NCBI GenBank assembly: GCA_020793565.1
Contig: DQIP01000233.1
Coordinates: forward strand, 1-55,292
Source: Candidatus Methanovorans sp.
GTDB lineage: Archaea; Halobacteriota; Methanosarcinia; Methanosarcinales; Methanosarcinaceae
Length of the DNA: 55,292 nt
Direction of reading: 5' to 3'
The position numbers were made by a program, and so were the translations under genes. Positions 46,001 through 54,515 of the stretch are shown piece by piece. The first letter of the stretch is position 1; the number at the start of each line of letters is the position of its first letter. A model generated the notes under the pieces. The model had not been told where the DNA came from, did no database searches, and saw only the letters and a list, made by a program, of their open reading frames with translations.

Positions 46001-48975
46001 GCACAAGGATATTCACATGGACGCCCGCTTTTAGCCAGTCCGGCACCTATCCTGATGTACATTTTGAGGTCAGCGATGGCGAACTGGGTGATCAGGAAAA
46101 CATTACTATCAGTGTGAACAGCACAAACCGTCCGCCTGTTCTTGACCACATCGGAGACAGGACAGTAAACGAGAATGATTTGCTAGAGTTCACAGTAAAC
46201 GCCACTGACCCGGACGGAAACGCGCTGGCATATTCAGCCTCAAATCTCCCGGATGGTGTAGCATTCGATCCTGACACGAGAACATTCTTATGGACCCCGG
46301 CATTCGACCAGTCCGGTACATATCCTGATGTGCACTTTAAGGTCAGCGACGGCGAATTGACTGACCTGGAGTATATCACGATCACGGTGAACAATACAAA
46401 CAGGCCCCCTGTTCTTGACCAGATCGGGAATAAACCAATAGATGAGAACTCCTTGCTTGAGTTCACAGTAAACGCCACCGACCCGGACGGAGATGTGCTG
46501 GTATATTCAGCCTCGAACCTGCCTGCTGGCGCAGAATTCGATCCGGGCACGAGAACATTCTCATGGACCCCGACATTCGACCAGTCTGGCTCATATCCTG
46601 ATGTACACTTCGAGGTCATCGACGGTGAATTCACTGACCTGGAGCACATCACGATCACGGTGAACGAAGCAAACCGCCCGCCTGTTCTTGGCCAGATCGA
46701 AGACAAAACAATAGTTGAGAATTCCTTGCTTGAATTCACAGTAAACGCCACTGACCCGGACTGGGATGTGCTGGTATACTCAGCCTCAAACCTGCCGGAT
46801 GGTTCGGCATTTAATTCCGGTACAAGAACATTCTCATGGACCCCGACTTTCAGCCAGTCCGGCACATATCCTGATGTACAGTTCGAAGTAAGCGACGGCG
46901 AATTAACAGATCGGGTAAACATTACTATCAGTGTAAACAACACAAATCGCCCGCCTGTTCTTGACCATGTAGGGGACAAAACAATAGGCGAGAATTCCTT
47001 GCTTGAATTCACAATAAACGCCACTGACCCGGACTGGGATATACTGGAATACTCAGCCTCAAACCTGCCGGATGGTGCAACATTCAATCCGAACACAAAA
47101 ACATTCTCATGGACACCCACGATTGGCCAGTCCGGCACATACTTTGATGTGCACTTCGAGATCGGTGACGGTGAATCAATAGATTGGGAGAACATTACGA
47201 TTTTAGTAGATAACATAAAGAGACCGCCTGTTCTTGACCAGATCGGAGATAGGACAATAAATGAGGATTCTTTACTCGAATTCACAATAAACGCCAGCGA
47301 TCCGGATGACGACGCATTAATATATTCGGCATCCAATCTGCCGGCTGGTGCAACATTCAATCCAACCACGCAAACATTTTCATGGACCCCGACATTCGAC
47401 CAGTCAGGTACATATCCTGATGTGCGGTTTGAGATTAGCGACGGCGAATTAACCGACTGGGGGAATATCACAATCAGTGTGAATAACACAAACAGGCCAC
47501 CTGTTCTTGGCCAGATGGGAGATCTGGCAATATATGAGAATTCTTCACTCGAATTTATGCTAAATGCCAGCGATCCGGACGGGGATGTACTGGTATACTC
47601 TGCCTCAAGTTTACCGGATGGTTCAGCATTCAATCCATACACAAGAACATTCTCATGGACGCCCACTTTTGACCAGTCCGGCACATATCCTGATGTGCAG
47701 TTTAAGGTAAGCGACGGCGGTTCAATAGATTGGGTAAACATAACAATCACAGTGAACAACGCGAACAGACCGCCAGTTCTTGACCAAATAGGAGATAGGA
47801 TAATATATGAGAATTCTTCACTTGAATTCACAGTAAATGCCAGTGATCCGGACGGCGATGCACTAACGTATTCGGCATTTAATCTCCAGGATGGGGCAGT
47901 GTTCGATCCAACCACGCAAACATTCTCATGGACACCCACGCTGTCCCAGTCAGGCATATATCCTGATGTGCGGTTTGAGATTAGCGACGGCGAATTGACT
48001 GGTTGGGAGAACATCACCATCAGGGTAGTAGATGCGGATACATGCCCTGAGATCAGAATAATCGTCCCGGATTCGGAAGTTATGTTCCAGCAGCAATTCA
48101 CTATAAACGTAACTGTTGATCCCATGATGACCGGGATATATGGTGCCCAGTACGTACTCGCATTCGACAATTCAGTACTTCATGCTGAATGGCAGAACGA
48201 AGGAACTTTCCTGGATCATGATGGTGCAGTGACGAATGTGTATATCAACACCATCGACAACGGTGCAGGCACGATCTCGTTTGCAGCAACAAGAGTTGAT
48301 GTAACAACCGGCGTTACAGTTCCTGGAACACTGGCAGTCATCAAGTTCACAGCGATCCAAAAAGGAATATGCTCGGACCTGATTCTGGACGGTGTTATAG
48401 TTTCAAATGAGATCGGGGATGCGATCGATCCTGTAGTTATTATCAACAGCAGCATTTGCGTTGATGAAAACCAGCCGCCTGCTGCGGTCGGTAAGTCCAT
48501 GCACAGGTACAATAACGAGGGAAATAAATATCTTTGCCAGGTTTATTTTGACGGCGCCGGATCCGTTGATCCGGACGGAAATATTATCTACTGGAGTTGG
48601 GGTTTCGGTGACGGGAATTACGATACAGGTGAGTTAGTAGATCATGTCTACCAGAGCTGGAAATGGAACGGGACAGGTTATGCCCCGTTCACAGCGGTCC
48701 TCACAGTAACCGATGATGGCGACCCGCACCAGCTTGATGATACCACAACATTTGACGTGATAGTCTACACAGCAGGTGATGCGAACGGTGACGGCAAGGT
48801 AAACATCCTTGATGCAACTATCGTGGGTCTCGAATGGGGTGCAACAACTACATGCGAAGAATATTGCTGGGAAGGCAATAAACGAGCAGATCAGGCAGAT
48901 CTCAACAACGACTGCAGGGTGAACATCCTTGACGCTGTGGTTATAGGGACATGCTGGGGGCATACTGCATGGTAA
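43060..48975 (+). CDS. Giant secreted propeller/Ig-array/cohesin/dockerin protein
   Basis: A 1971-aa exported protein. A signal peptide precedes eight PQQ-type propeller blades (about 30-385; SSPAIGTDGTIYVGSYDKK, LYAINPDGTLKW), enough to close a ring. Next are one divergent and thirteen near-identical Ig-like repeats (387-1659) of the He_PIG/cadherin-like type (ENSLLEFTVNATDPDGD, FSWTPTFDQSGTYPD). Then come a cohesin (1665-1800; GAQYVLAFDNSVLHAEWQ), PKD (1805-1905; WSWGFGDGNYDTGE) and a dockerin (1906-1971). The last three modules match those of the 37911 protein closely, pointing to cassette exchange. The Ig array would form a long stalk, putting the propeller far from the cohesin-dockerin end. 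No enzyme motif is evident in the propeller. Confidence 0.9.
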   Translation: MKINMKTAAMIVLVLCLIPSPAAAQLADTPWSMFHHDLNHTGLSTHYGPDTPAVKWIFPTGDKIHGSPVIGDDGTVYIGTHGRHSTITGSKLFAIYPNGTEKWQWNPGHSIDSTPAIAQDGTLYVGCWDKSLYAINPDGTVKWEFSDPGNSFVYTSPAIAPDGTVYIGNNNNRLYAINPDGTLKWSYKTHGAIHSSPAVAADGTVYIGSHDKKLYAINPDGTLKWKYQTGKWIESSPAIGTDGTIYVGSYDKKLHAINPDGTSKWQYSAGGRIKSSPAIGADGTIYVGSSYDQKLHAINPDGTLKWDYTTNSYIESSPAIDADGTIYIGSFDRNLYAINPDGSLLWKYNTGDRIDYSSPAIASDGTIYIGNWNGYVYAFGPGVQSNLSPVLDPIGDRTLNETETVMIDVNATDPDGDPLYFSCNRTDLFTDFDPVTGTGNWTPGYGDAGTYPVDFGVSDGKGGIDNETIEITVLDANRPPVLDPIGNMAIDENSLLEFTVNATDPDGNVLAYSALNLPAGAAFNPNTRTFSWTPTFDQSGTYPDIQFEVSDGKLIDPENITITVNNTNRPPVLDLIGDRTVNETHLLEFTINATDPDGNVLTYSASNLPAGAAFDPDTRTFLWTPTFDQSGSYPDVHFEVSDGEFTGMENITITVDNTNRPPVLDHIGDKTVNETDLLEFTINAADPDADVLAYTASNLPAGASFNPNTRTFSWTPTFGQSGTYPDVHFAIGDCEFTDLENITITVNRTNRPPVLDQIGDKTVDENSLLEFTVNATDPDGDTLTYFASNLPDDAVFNPNTRTFSWTPAFDHAGTHPDVHFEVSDGELTARENITITVNNTNRPPILDHIGDRTVSESNLLEFTINAADPDGDALAYTASNLPDGATFDPHTGTFSWTPAFDQSGTYPDVHFEVSDSELADQGNIIISVSNTNRPPVLDHIGDMIINESDLLEFTINATDPDGNTLVYSASNLPGGAAFDPGTRIFTWTPAFSQSGTYPDVHFEVSDGELGDQENITISVNSTNRPPVLDHIGDRTVNENDLLEFTVNATDPDGNALAYSASNLPDGVAFDPDTRTFLWTPAFDQSGTYPDVHFKVSDGELTDLEYITITVNNTNRPPVLDQIGNKPIDENSLLEFTVNATDPDGDVLVYSASNLPAGAEFDPGTRTFSWTPTFDQSGSYPDVHFEVIDGEFTDLEHITITVNEANRPPVLGQIEDKTIVENSLLEFTVNATDPDWDVLVYSASNLPDGSAFNSGTRTFSWTPTFSQSGTYPDVQFEVSDGELTDRVNITISVNNTNRPPVLDHVGDKTIGENSLLEFTINATDPDWDILEYSASNLPDGATFNPNTKTFSWTPTIGQSGTYFDVHFEIGDGESIDWENITILVDNIKRPPVLDQIGDRTINEDSLLEFTINASDPDDDALIYSASNLPAGATFNPTTQTFSWTPTFDQSGTYPDVRFEISDGELTDWGNITISVNNTNRPPVLGQMGDLAIYENSSLEFMLNASDPDGDVLVYSASSLPDGSAFNPYTRTFSWTPTFDQSGTYPDVQFKVSDGGSIDWVNITITVNNANRPPVLDQIGDRIIYENSSLEFTVNASDPDGDALTYSAFNLQDGAVFDPTTQTFSWTPTLSQSGIYPDVRFEISDGELTGWENITIRVVDADTCPEIRIIVPDSEVMFQQQFTINVTVDPMMTGIYGAQYVLAFDNSVLHAEWQNEGTFLDHDGAVTNVYINTIDNGAGTISFAATRVDVTTGVTVPGTLAVIKFTAIQKGICSDLILDGVIVSNEIGDAIDPVVIINSSICVDENQPPAAVGKSMHRYNNEGNKYLCQVYFDGAGSVDPDGNIIYWSWGFGDGNYDTGELVDHVYQSWKWNGTGYAPFTAVLTVTDDGDPHQLDDTTTFDVIVYTAGDANGDGKVNILDATIVGLEWGATTTCEEYCWEGNKRADQADLNNDCRVNILDAVVIGTCWGHTAW
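44488..48036 (+). repeat. Thirteen 273-bp tandem coding repeats
   Basis: Thirteen repeats of exactly 91 codons begin with AAC-CGx-CCx-CCx (NRPPVLD). The first is at 44488 and the last at 47764, with no length change. Identity between neighbours is high at protein and DNA level. Two long antisense frames (46046-44409 and 48170-46092) arise from the composition of the repeats. Confidence 0.93.
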
Positions 48976-49000
48976 ATATAATGGTATTGAGGTGAGTAAA

Positions 49001-51325
49001 ATGAAAAAAACATTTTCAAATTTAAATTTACTTTCAATTGTGTTTTTAATAGTCCTGCTGTGCACAGCTGCACAGCCGGCAATGGCAGCACCGACGATAA
49101 GCATTGAACCATCACATTCGGATGTCCTGCAAGGAGATCTGGTTACTGTAAATATAATAATAGATCCGCAGGGTGTTGAGATAATGGGCGCTCAATATTA
49201 TCTGTACTTCAACAATACGCTGCTGAATGCAACCGAACAGGTGGAAGGATATTTCCTCAGCTATGACGGTGCCAGTACACTGGTAATGCCGAATCGTTTC
49301 AACAACACGATCGGCATTGTCGAGTACGGCGAAGCCCGAATTGGTATTGCATATGGAGTAAACGCATACGGTGTACTGGCATCTGTAACATTCCGGGCTT
49401 TGGAGCCAGGGGTTTGCAACCTGGACCTGGGCGAAGTGATACTGAGTGATCCGAATGCCAACGAGATATCAGGTGTTGTGGTCAACAGCGCAACCTTAGG
49501 AATCAGCGAAACTCACTTTACAATCTCAGGCGGTGTCGATTATGACAATGAAGATACGGTCCTTGATCCGGATGTAATCGTAACAAACCTGAACACAACC
49601 GAGGTCTTCACATCTGCCACGAACAGTAGTTCTAACTGCTACCTGATCTCAACAAACTTCGCACATATAAGCAGTGGTGATGTACTACACTTCACTGCTT
49701 CCGACAGTGTGGGCAATTCCACAGAGTTCGATCGCACGGTTACACAGGGTGAGATGGATGCAGGTGGCTTTGTGCAGAACATAACACTATACATACCGGA
49801 CACAACCCCGCCGATTATAGCCAACACTACTACAACAGCGATCACAAAAGATTCTGCAACCATAACATGGGATACTGATGAACTCAGCGACGGCCAGGTC
49901 AAATATGGCACCAGTCCCGGAAGTTACAGCCATATGGTCTACAGCACAGCAGGTACCATGCACCACAGCATTGATCTCACCGGATTATCGTTGGATACCA
50001 CCTATTACTATGTAGTAAGCAATACAGACCCGAGCGGCAACTTAGCACAGGGTATAGAACACGATTTCAAAACATTTCCGCAGATTACCGTACATATCGG
50101 TGATGCGGTTGCCATGACCGGACAAAACACCACCACATCGATCATGATCACGAACATTACCAATGTTGGCACAGTTGACATAATACTCAGCTACAATCCG
50201 GCAGTTGTTCAGGTTATCGCAGTCAACAACGGCGATTTTGATTTCCTTGGCACGGATACCGACAACATTGCAGGTAGAACCAGGATCGGGGCATTCCAGG
50301 CGTCTTCCGGCGGGCTGAACGGGACTGTAAGAATTGCAAATGTCACACTTGGTGCTGTTGGCAGTGGAGGTGACACATCGGCACTCGGTCTTACAATCAA
50401 CGAGATCAAAGAAGCGAACTGGGAAGAGATGTCCATACCCGCATCTATACATAACGGCACTTTCACCGTCTGGGAAACAGCACCGCCGATGGTGACAATT
50501 CCAACAGCTGATCCGCCTTCCATTCCGGAAGATACCGATCTTGATCCGAAATGGGGTGAAACCACCCAGTTGAATATCACAGTGACCGACGAATGCGGGG
50601 TTGCAAATGTTACTATCAATCTTACCAGTATTGGCGGCCTGCCAGACCAGCCAATGACTCACATTCCAGGCACTGATATATGGACTGTGACTGTCAGTGC
50701 ACCTGTCGGAACAGCAATAATATCAACACCGCCTGAGGTACCTGATACTACCGCTCCGTCAATATCCAATGTTAATGCTTCTGATATCACAAACAATTCA
50801 GCAAGCATAACATGGGATACCGATGAATTTTCGGATAGTCTTGTCAGGTACGGGACAGTTGCAGGTAACTACACGCTCTCGGCTAATGCCTCATCTCTCG
50901 TGCTCGATCATACCCTTGCTCTTACCAGTCTGCTTGATAACACGACCTACTACTACGTGGTGAACAGCACCGACTCATCCGGAAACTCTGCCCGGAGCAC
51001 TGAATATAACTTTGCAACGCTGGAGACGCCTGATACCACAGCACCATCCATATCCAATGTTAATGCTTCTGATGTCACAAACAGTTCAGCAAGCATAACA
51101 TGGAATACCGATGAATTTTCGGATAGTCTTGTCAGGTACGGGACAGTTGCAGGTAACTACACACTCTCGGCTAATGCCTCATCTCTCGTGCTCGATCATA
51201 CCCTTGCTCTTACCAGTCTGCTTGATAACACGACCTATCACTACGTGGTGAACAGCACCGACTCATCCGGAAACTCTGCCCGGAGTAATGAATATAATTT
51301 TACAACGAATGCATGGGAGAAATAA
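49001..51325 (+). CDS. Secreted two-cohesin protein with FN3 domains
   Basis: A 774-aa exported protein. After the signal peptide comes a typical cohesin (about 30-165; PTISIEPSHSDVLQGDLVTV, MGAQYYLYFNNTLLNATEQ). Then follow the ISG-NYY module (173-265), an FN3 domain (268-360), a second cohesin-like domain of a different subtype (362-490; VGTVDIILSYNPAVVQVIAV), an Ig-like domain (493-578) and two nearly identical FN3 domains (579-774). It ends abruptly at NAWEK with no anchor or dockerin. ATG 49001 is preferred over GTG 48992 because GAGGTGA at 48989-48995 lies just before it. It may act as a free two-cohesin adaptor. Confidence 0.85.
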   Translation: MKKTFSNLNLLSIVFLIVLLCTAAQPAMAAPTISIEPSHSDVLQGDLVTVNIIIDPQGVEIMGAQYYLYFNNTLLNATEQVEGYFLSYDGASTLVMPNRFNNTIGIVEYGEARIGIAYGVNAYGVLASVTFRALEPGVCNLDLGEVILSDPNANEISGVVVNSATLGISETHFTISGGVDYDNEDTVLDPDVIVTNLNTTEVFTSATNSSSNCYLISTNFAHISSGDVLHFTASDSVGNSTEFDRTVTQGEMDAGGFVQNITLYIPDTTPPIIANTTTTAITKDSATITWDTDELSDGQVKYGTSPGSYSHMVYSTAGTMHHSIDLTGLSLDTTYYYVVSNTDPSGNLAQGIEHDFKTFPQITVHIGDAVAMTGQNTTTSIMITNITNVGTVDIILSYNPAVVQVIAVNNGDFDFLGTDTDNIAGRTRIGAFQASSGGLNGTVRIANVTLGAVGSGGDTSALGLTINEIKEANWEEMSIPASIHNGTFTVWETAPPMVTIPTADPPSIPEDTDLDPKWGETTQLNITVTDECGVANVTINLTSIGGLPDQPMTHIPGTDIWTVTVSAPVGTAIISTPPEVPDTTAPSISNVNASDITNNSASITWDTDEFSDSLVRYGTVAGNYTLSANASSLVLDHTLALTSLLDNTTYYYVVNSTDSSGNSARSTEYNFATLETPDTTAPSISNVNASDVTNSSASITWNTDEFSDSLVRYGTVAGNYTLSANASSLVLDHTLALTSLLDNTTYHYVVNSTDSSGNSARSNEYNFTTNAWEK
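50741..51315 (+). repeat. Tandem 288-bp duplication of an FN3 domain
   Basis: Two 96-codon units are almost identical at DNA level (for example both contain ttttcggatagtcttgtcag). This indicates a recent duplication near the 3' end of the gene. Confidence 0.9.
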
Positions 51326-51328
51326 AAA

Positions 51329-51715
51329 ATGAAACGGAAAACCGCATTTTTTGCAATGACAGCAATTTTAATTTTAACAATTTGCATAACGCCTGCTCTG
51401 GCTGAGGAGAGCACAGATCCTGGTAGCTACCTGTCGCATAACCTCACGGTTTGTGCAACGGATGCGTTTGGAAACGTGAACACATCTATTAGTATACCAT
51501 TGATCGTCATACTGAACGGTGATGTCAGTAATAACGGTGAGATCACACTCTATGATGCAACATGCCTTGCCAATTACATCCTGGACAAACCGGGATTTGA
51601 AACAATGAATGAACGGGTGGCTGATATCAGCGGCAATGGTGCGGTCACATTCTATGATGCAATGTACCTGTCCAAGCACGTACTGGCTGAATACGGGTTC
51701 GGGATGCTTCACTAA
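51329..51715 (+). CDS. Small secreted dockerin protein
   Basis: A 128-aa exported protein: signal peptide (AMTAILILTICITPALA), a short strand segment (NLTVCATDAFGNVNTSISI) and a dockerin (about 67-128) with GDVSNNGEITLYDATCLANY and ADISGNGAVTFYDAMYLSKH. The strand segment looks like the last part of an Ig-like domain, so the gene may be the tail of a longer protein re-equipped with a signal peptide. Its dockerin is a fourth type within the locus. It begins 3 bases after the two-cohesin gene, so the two are likely co-expressed. It could cap or compete for cohesin sites. Confidence 0.83.
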   Translation: MKRKTAFFAMTAILILTICITPALAEESTDPGSYLSHNLTVCATDAFGNVNTSISIPLIVILNGDVSNNGEITLYDATCLANYILDKPGFETMNERVADISGNGAVTFYDAMYLSKHVLAEYGFGMLH

Positions 51716-51727
51716 AGGTGGTTTAAA

Positions 51728-52942
51728 ATGGGGAAAATATTTAATCCGGCGTTCATCGCAATGTTGCTGTCACTGTTACTGGTAGTATCCATTACACCGG
51801 CTGCTGCAGCAACCACAATCACGATCGGCAATATTTTTGTCGAACCCGGTGAAACATCTGTCGCACCGGTTATGATCGAAGATGTGACCCATGTCGGCAC
51901 TGTTGATATTACCATATTCTATGATCCATCAATAATACATGTTACCGGTGCCGTAAACAGCGAATTTGATTTTATGTATCCGGTCATAAATAATTCAGCA
52001 GGTTTTGTCAGGATCGGGGGAATAGCTTATGGTGAAGGGGTAAGCGGCGATATTAAACTTGCAGACCTCATGCTGGAGGCAGTAGGCGATGCAGACGAAA
52101 CCAGTACGCTATCCATAACCATTAATGAGTTAAAGGTGGCAGATGCAACAGAAACCACTATACCGTCAGGTGTGCAAAATAGCAACTTCGGGATACTCAA
52201 CCCGCCGCAACCGCCAGTTATTTTATCGGTTACTACAGGATGTCACTGGATCAAATGGACATGGACAGCCTGTTCAAACAGTGATTTTGTGGAGGTAAGA
52301 ATAAACGGCATTTGGATCGGGAACTGTACAGGACAATATTATAATTATAACGTTTCCCCGCATAGTACTCAAACAATCTCCCTGTATGGTTACAATTCAA
52401 GCCTGAACCGGTACTCAACACACATTAACCAAACAATCACGATTCCAAACTTTCCACCTGTAGCTGATGTCAGATTCGTGCACTGGTATAACAACGTTGG
52501 CTCGATCTATAACTGCAGGACAATCTTCGATGCATCAGTATCTTCTGACCCGGACGGCAGTATTGCATACTACCAGTGGAGTTTTGGCGACGGAAATTCT
52601 GGCATTGGCGAGTTAGCAGAACATATATATGGGTCATATGACTGGAACGGCACAGGCTACGAGCCATTAACCGTTACCCTGACAGTGACCGATGATCTCG
52701 ATCCACTGGTCAATGATATTATAACAGTACCTGTAAATGTATATGTCGCAGGTGATGCGAACGGTGATGGCAGGGTGAATATTCTGGATGCAACTATAGT
52801 AGGGCTTGAATGGGGTGATACATGTATAAGCGGATGGGGGGAAAATGTCAATGGAGACAGGGCAGACCTGAATAATGACTGCAAGGTGAATATCCTTGAT
52901 GCTGTGATCATAGGAGCCTGTTGGGGCCACGTAGCCAGTTAA
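51728..52942 (+). CDS. Secreted cohesin-PKD-dockerin protein
   Basis: A 404-aa exported protein. The order is: signal peptide; a cohesin-like domain of the second subtype (28-160; VGTVDITIFYDPSIIHVTG); a small beta domain (160-240; WIKWTWTACSNSDFVEVRIN); PKD (241-340; YQWSFGDGNSGIGELAEHIY); and a dockerin (340-404; DANGDGRVNILDATIVGLEW with DLNNDCKVNILDAVIIGACW). The C-terminal PKD-dockerin pair matches those of the proteins at 37911 and 43060. It starts 12 bases after the small dockerin gene with an AAAGGTGG site. Having both modules, it could link chains together. Confidence 0.88.
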   Translation: MGKIFNPAFIAMLLSLLLVVSITPAAAATTITIGNIFVEPGETSVAPVMIEDVTHVGTVDITIFYDPSIIHVTGAVNSEFDFMYPVINNSAGFVRIGGIAYGEGVSGDIKLADLMLEAVGDADETSTLSITINELKVADATETTIPSGVQNSNFGILNPPQPPVILSVTTGCHWIKWTWTACSNSDFVEVRINGIWIGNCTGQYYNYNVSPHSTQTISLYGYNSSLNRYSTHINQTITIPNFPPVADVRFVHWYNNVGSIYNCRTIFDASVSSDPDGSIAYYQWSFGDGNSGIGELAEHIYGSYDWNGTGYEPLTVTLTVTDDLDPLVNDIITVPVNVYVAGDANGDGRVNILDATIVGLEWGDTCISGWGENVNGDRADLNNDCKVNILDAVIIGACWGHVAS

Positions 52943-53021
52943 ATATGAAAACAAGAGATATAAATACGATAACTATTATTCGACAAACAGTATGATAAAT
53001 TAATATAATTTGGAGAAAAGT

Positions 53022-53702
53022 ATGTCAAATGTAATAAAAAGGCACACAGAAATATTTGTTTTAGCAGTGATATTGTTAACTGGTTTTTGTCAGGTCGGAC
53101 TGGCAGCGGAATGTTCTATGAGTATAACGCCTACAACGATAACCGCATCACAGGGTGATATTTTCACCATAGATGTCGTCGCGGATCCTGCAGGTAGTGA
53201 GGTATTTGGTGTGGAATGCACCGTGAATTTCGACAATACAATGTTGAAGGCAACCGAGCAGGCGATTGGAACATTTCTCACCCATGATGGTGCGGATACC
53301 ATTGAGGTATTGAATAATATCAACAATGACATTGGCAAAGTTGAATATGGTGAGATCAGGATCGGCGATCCCGAGGTAATTGGAAGCGTAACCGATTCCG
53401 GAGTAATATCATCTATCAAATTTGAGGTGATCGGCTCAGGGACATGCGACCTGGAATTAGAAGCGATGTTAGCCAATTCCGGTGCCCAGTCGATCGATGT
53501 TGTGGTCAATAGCGCAACGTGCAGCGTAGAAGGTACCGATGAACCTTCAACTGCCGGGGAAAGAACTGGAGGAAGGACTACACCTACCGCGCCTGAAGGT
53601 CAAACACAGGAAAATAACGGACTGCCCGGCTTTGGGATTGTCTGTTCGTTTATCGGGTTGATTGCCGCAACGTTGCTGGTGTTTAGAAAAGAACTCAAAT
53701 AA
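53022..53702 (+). CDS. Membrane-tailed cohesin protein (PGF-CTERM-like)
   Basis: A 226-aa exported protein with one typical cohesin (about 28-170; FTIDVVADPAGSEVFGVECT, NFDNTMLKATEQ, GEIRIGDPEVIGSV), a Thr/Gly/Pro-rich linker and a tail LPGFGIVCSFIGLIAATLLVF followed by RKELK. That tail matches the PGF-CTERM pattern processed by archaeosortase and replaced by a lipid. It would therefore hold a cohesin at the cell surface. GGAG at 53012-53015 supports ATG 53022 over TTG 53010. No archaeosortase gene is in the window. Confidence 0.87.
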   Translation: MSNVIKRHTEIFVLAVILLTGFCQVGLAAECSMSITPTTITASQGDIFTIDVVADPAGSEVFGVECTVNFDNTMLKATEQAIGTFLTHDGADTIEVLNNINNDIGKVEYGEIRIGDPEVIGSVTDSGVISSIKFEVIGSGTCDLELEAMLANSGAQSIDVVVNSATCSVEGTDEPSTAGERTGGRTTPTAPEGQTQENNGLPGFGIVCSFIGLIAATLLVFRKELK

Positions 53703-53713
53703 TCCGGGGTACA

Positions 53714-54496
53714 ATGAAACGACTGAAATTTATTGGGGTTGTTGTGATGCTCATCGCTATGTGCACTTGTGCACATAGTGCATCAGCAGCACCGGTAGTA
53801 AGTGTTGAGCCCGGGTCGATAGAAGTTAAAGAGGGAGAGACTTTTACGGTGGATATAATGATCGATCCTGCAGGTTCCGAAATTATGGGTGCGCAATACA
53901 ATCTGTATTTTGATAATGCGCTGGTAAGTGCAACCGAACAGGTGACTGGAGATTTTCTTGGAGGCATTGGTATGTTGGACAATATCAACAATACCATTGG
54001 TATGATAATGTACGGTGAGATGAGAACAAATGTCAATTATGGAGTAAACACTTCCGGTATACTTGCAACTATAACCTTCAATGCAACCGGGCATGGAGTG
54101 TGTGATCTAACTCTAGGTGATGTAATATTAAGTGATAAGGATGCCAAAGCGATTTCAGGTGTTGTGATACATGATGGAACGTGCAATATAGCACCTGTTG
54201 AATCACCGCCACTCCCTGTATCCCCAACAACCCCCACTACTTCAACCCCAATAACAGCACCCGCACAGACACCAACCGAAGTTGAAACCACAGAAAACGC
54301 AGATACGACCACCACGGACAATCCAGTGCCGCCACTTCCAAAACCGGATCAAACCGCAACCTCATCAACTCCGGCACCGATCCATGCGCAGCAGCCGGAT
54401 GAAGATGGGACTGCTAATCAGTCAGGTTTTGCATCAGCGTTTTTATCAACAGTAATGCTCGTAGTGTCATATCTAATATTAAGAAAAAGCGAATAA
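53714..54496 (+). CDS. Second membrane-tailed cohesin protein
   Basis: A 260-aa exported protein with one cohesin (about 27-160; FTVDIMIDPAGSEIMGAQYNL, VSATEQVTGDFLGG) very similar to the first cohesin of the 49001 protein. A long Pro/Thr linker (PTTPTTSTPITAPAQTPTEV) precedes a C-terminal membrane segment and basic tail (SGFASAFLSTVMLVVSYLIL, then RKSE). The SGF variant is weaker than PGF, so it may be a plain membrane anchor or a sorting variant. It lies 11 bases after the preceding anchor gene. The linker would be suited to O-glycosylation. Confidence 0.86.
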   Translation: MKRLKFIGVVVMLIAMCTCAHSASAAPVVSVEPGSIEVKEGETFTVDIMIDPAGSEIMGAQYNLYFDNALVSATEQVTGDFLGGIGMLDNINNTIGMIMYGEMRTNVNYGVNTSGILATITFNATGHGVCDLTLGDVILSDKDAKAISGVVIHDGTCNIAPVESPPLPVSPTTPTTSTPITAPAQTPTEVETTENADTTTTDNPVPPLPKPDQTATSSTPAPIHAQQPDEDGTANQSGFASAFLSTVMLVVSYLILRKSE

Positions 54497-54515
54497 AAAT
54501 TTAACACTGAGGAAC

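Noticed and set aside
44409-48170. Two very long antisense open frames (545 and 692 codons) opposite the repeat array.
   Set aside because: They follow the repeat composition exactly, have no starts, signals or domain character of their own, and are mirror images of the sense repeats.
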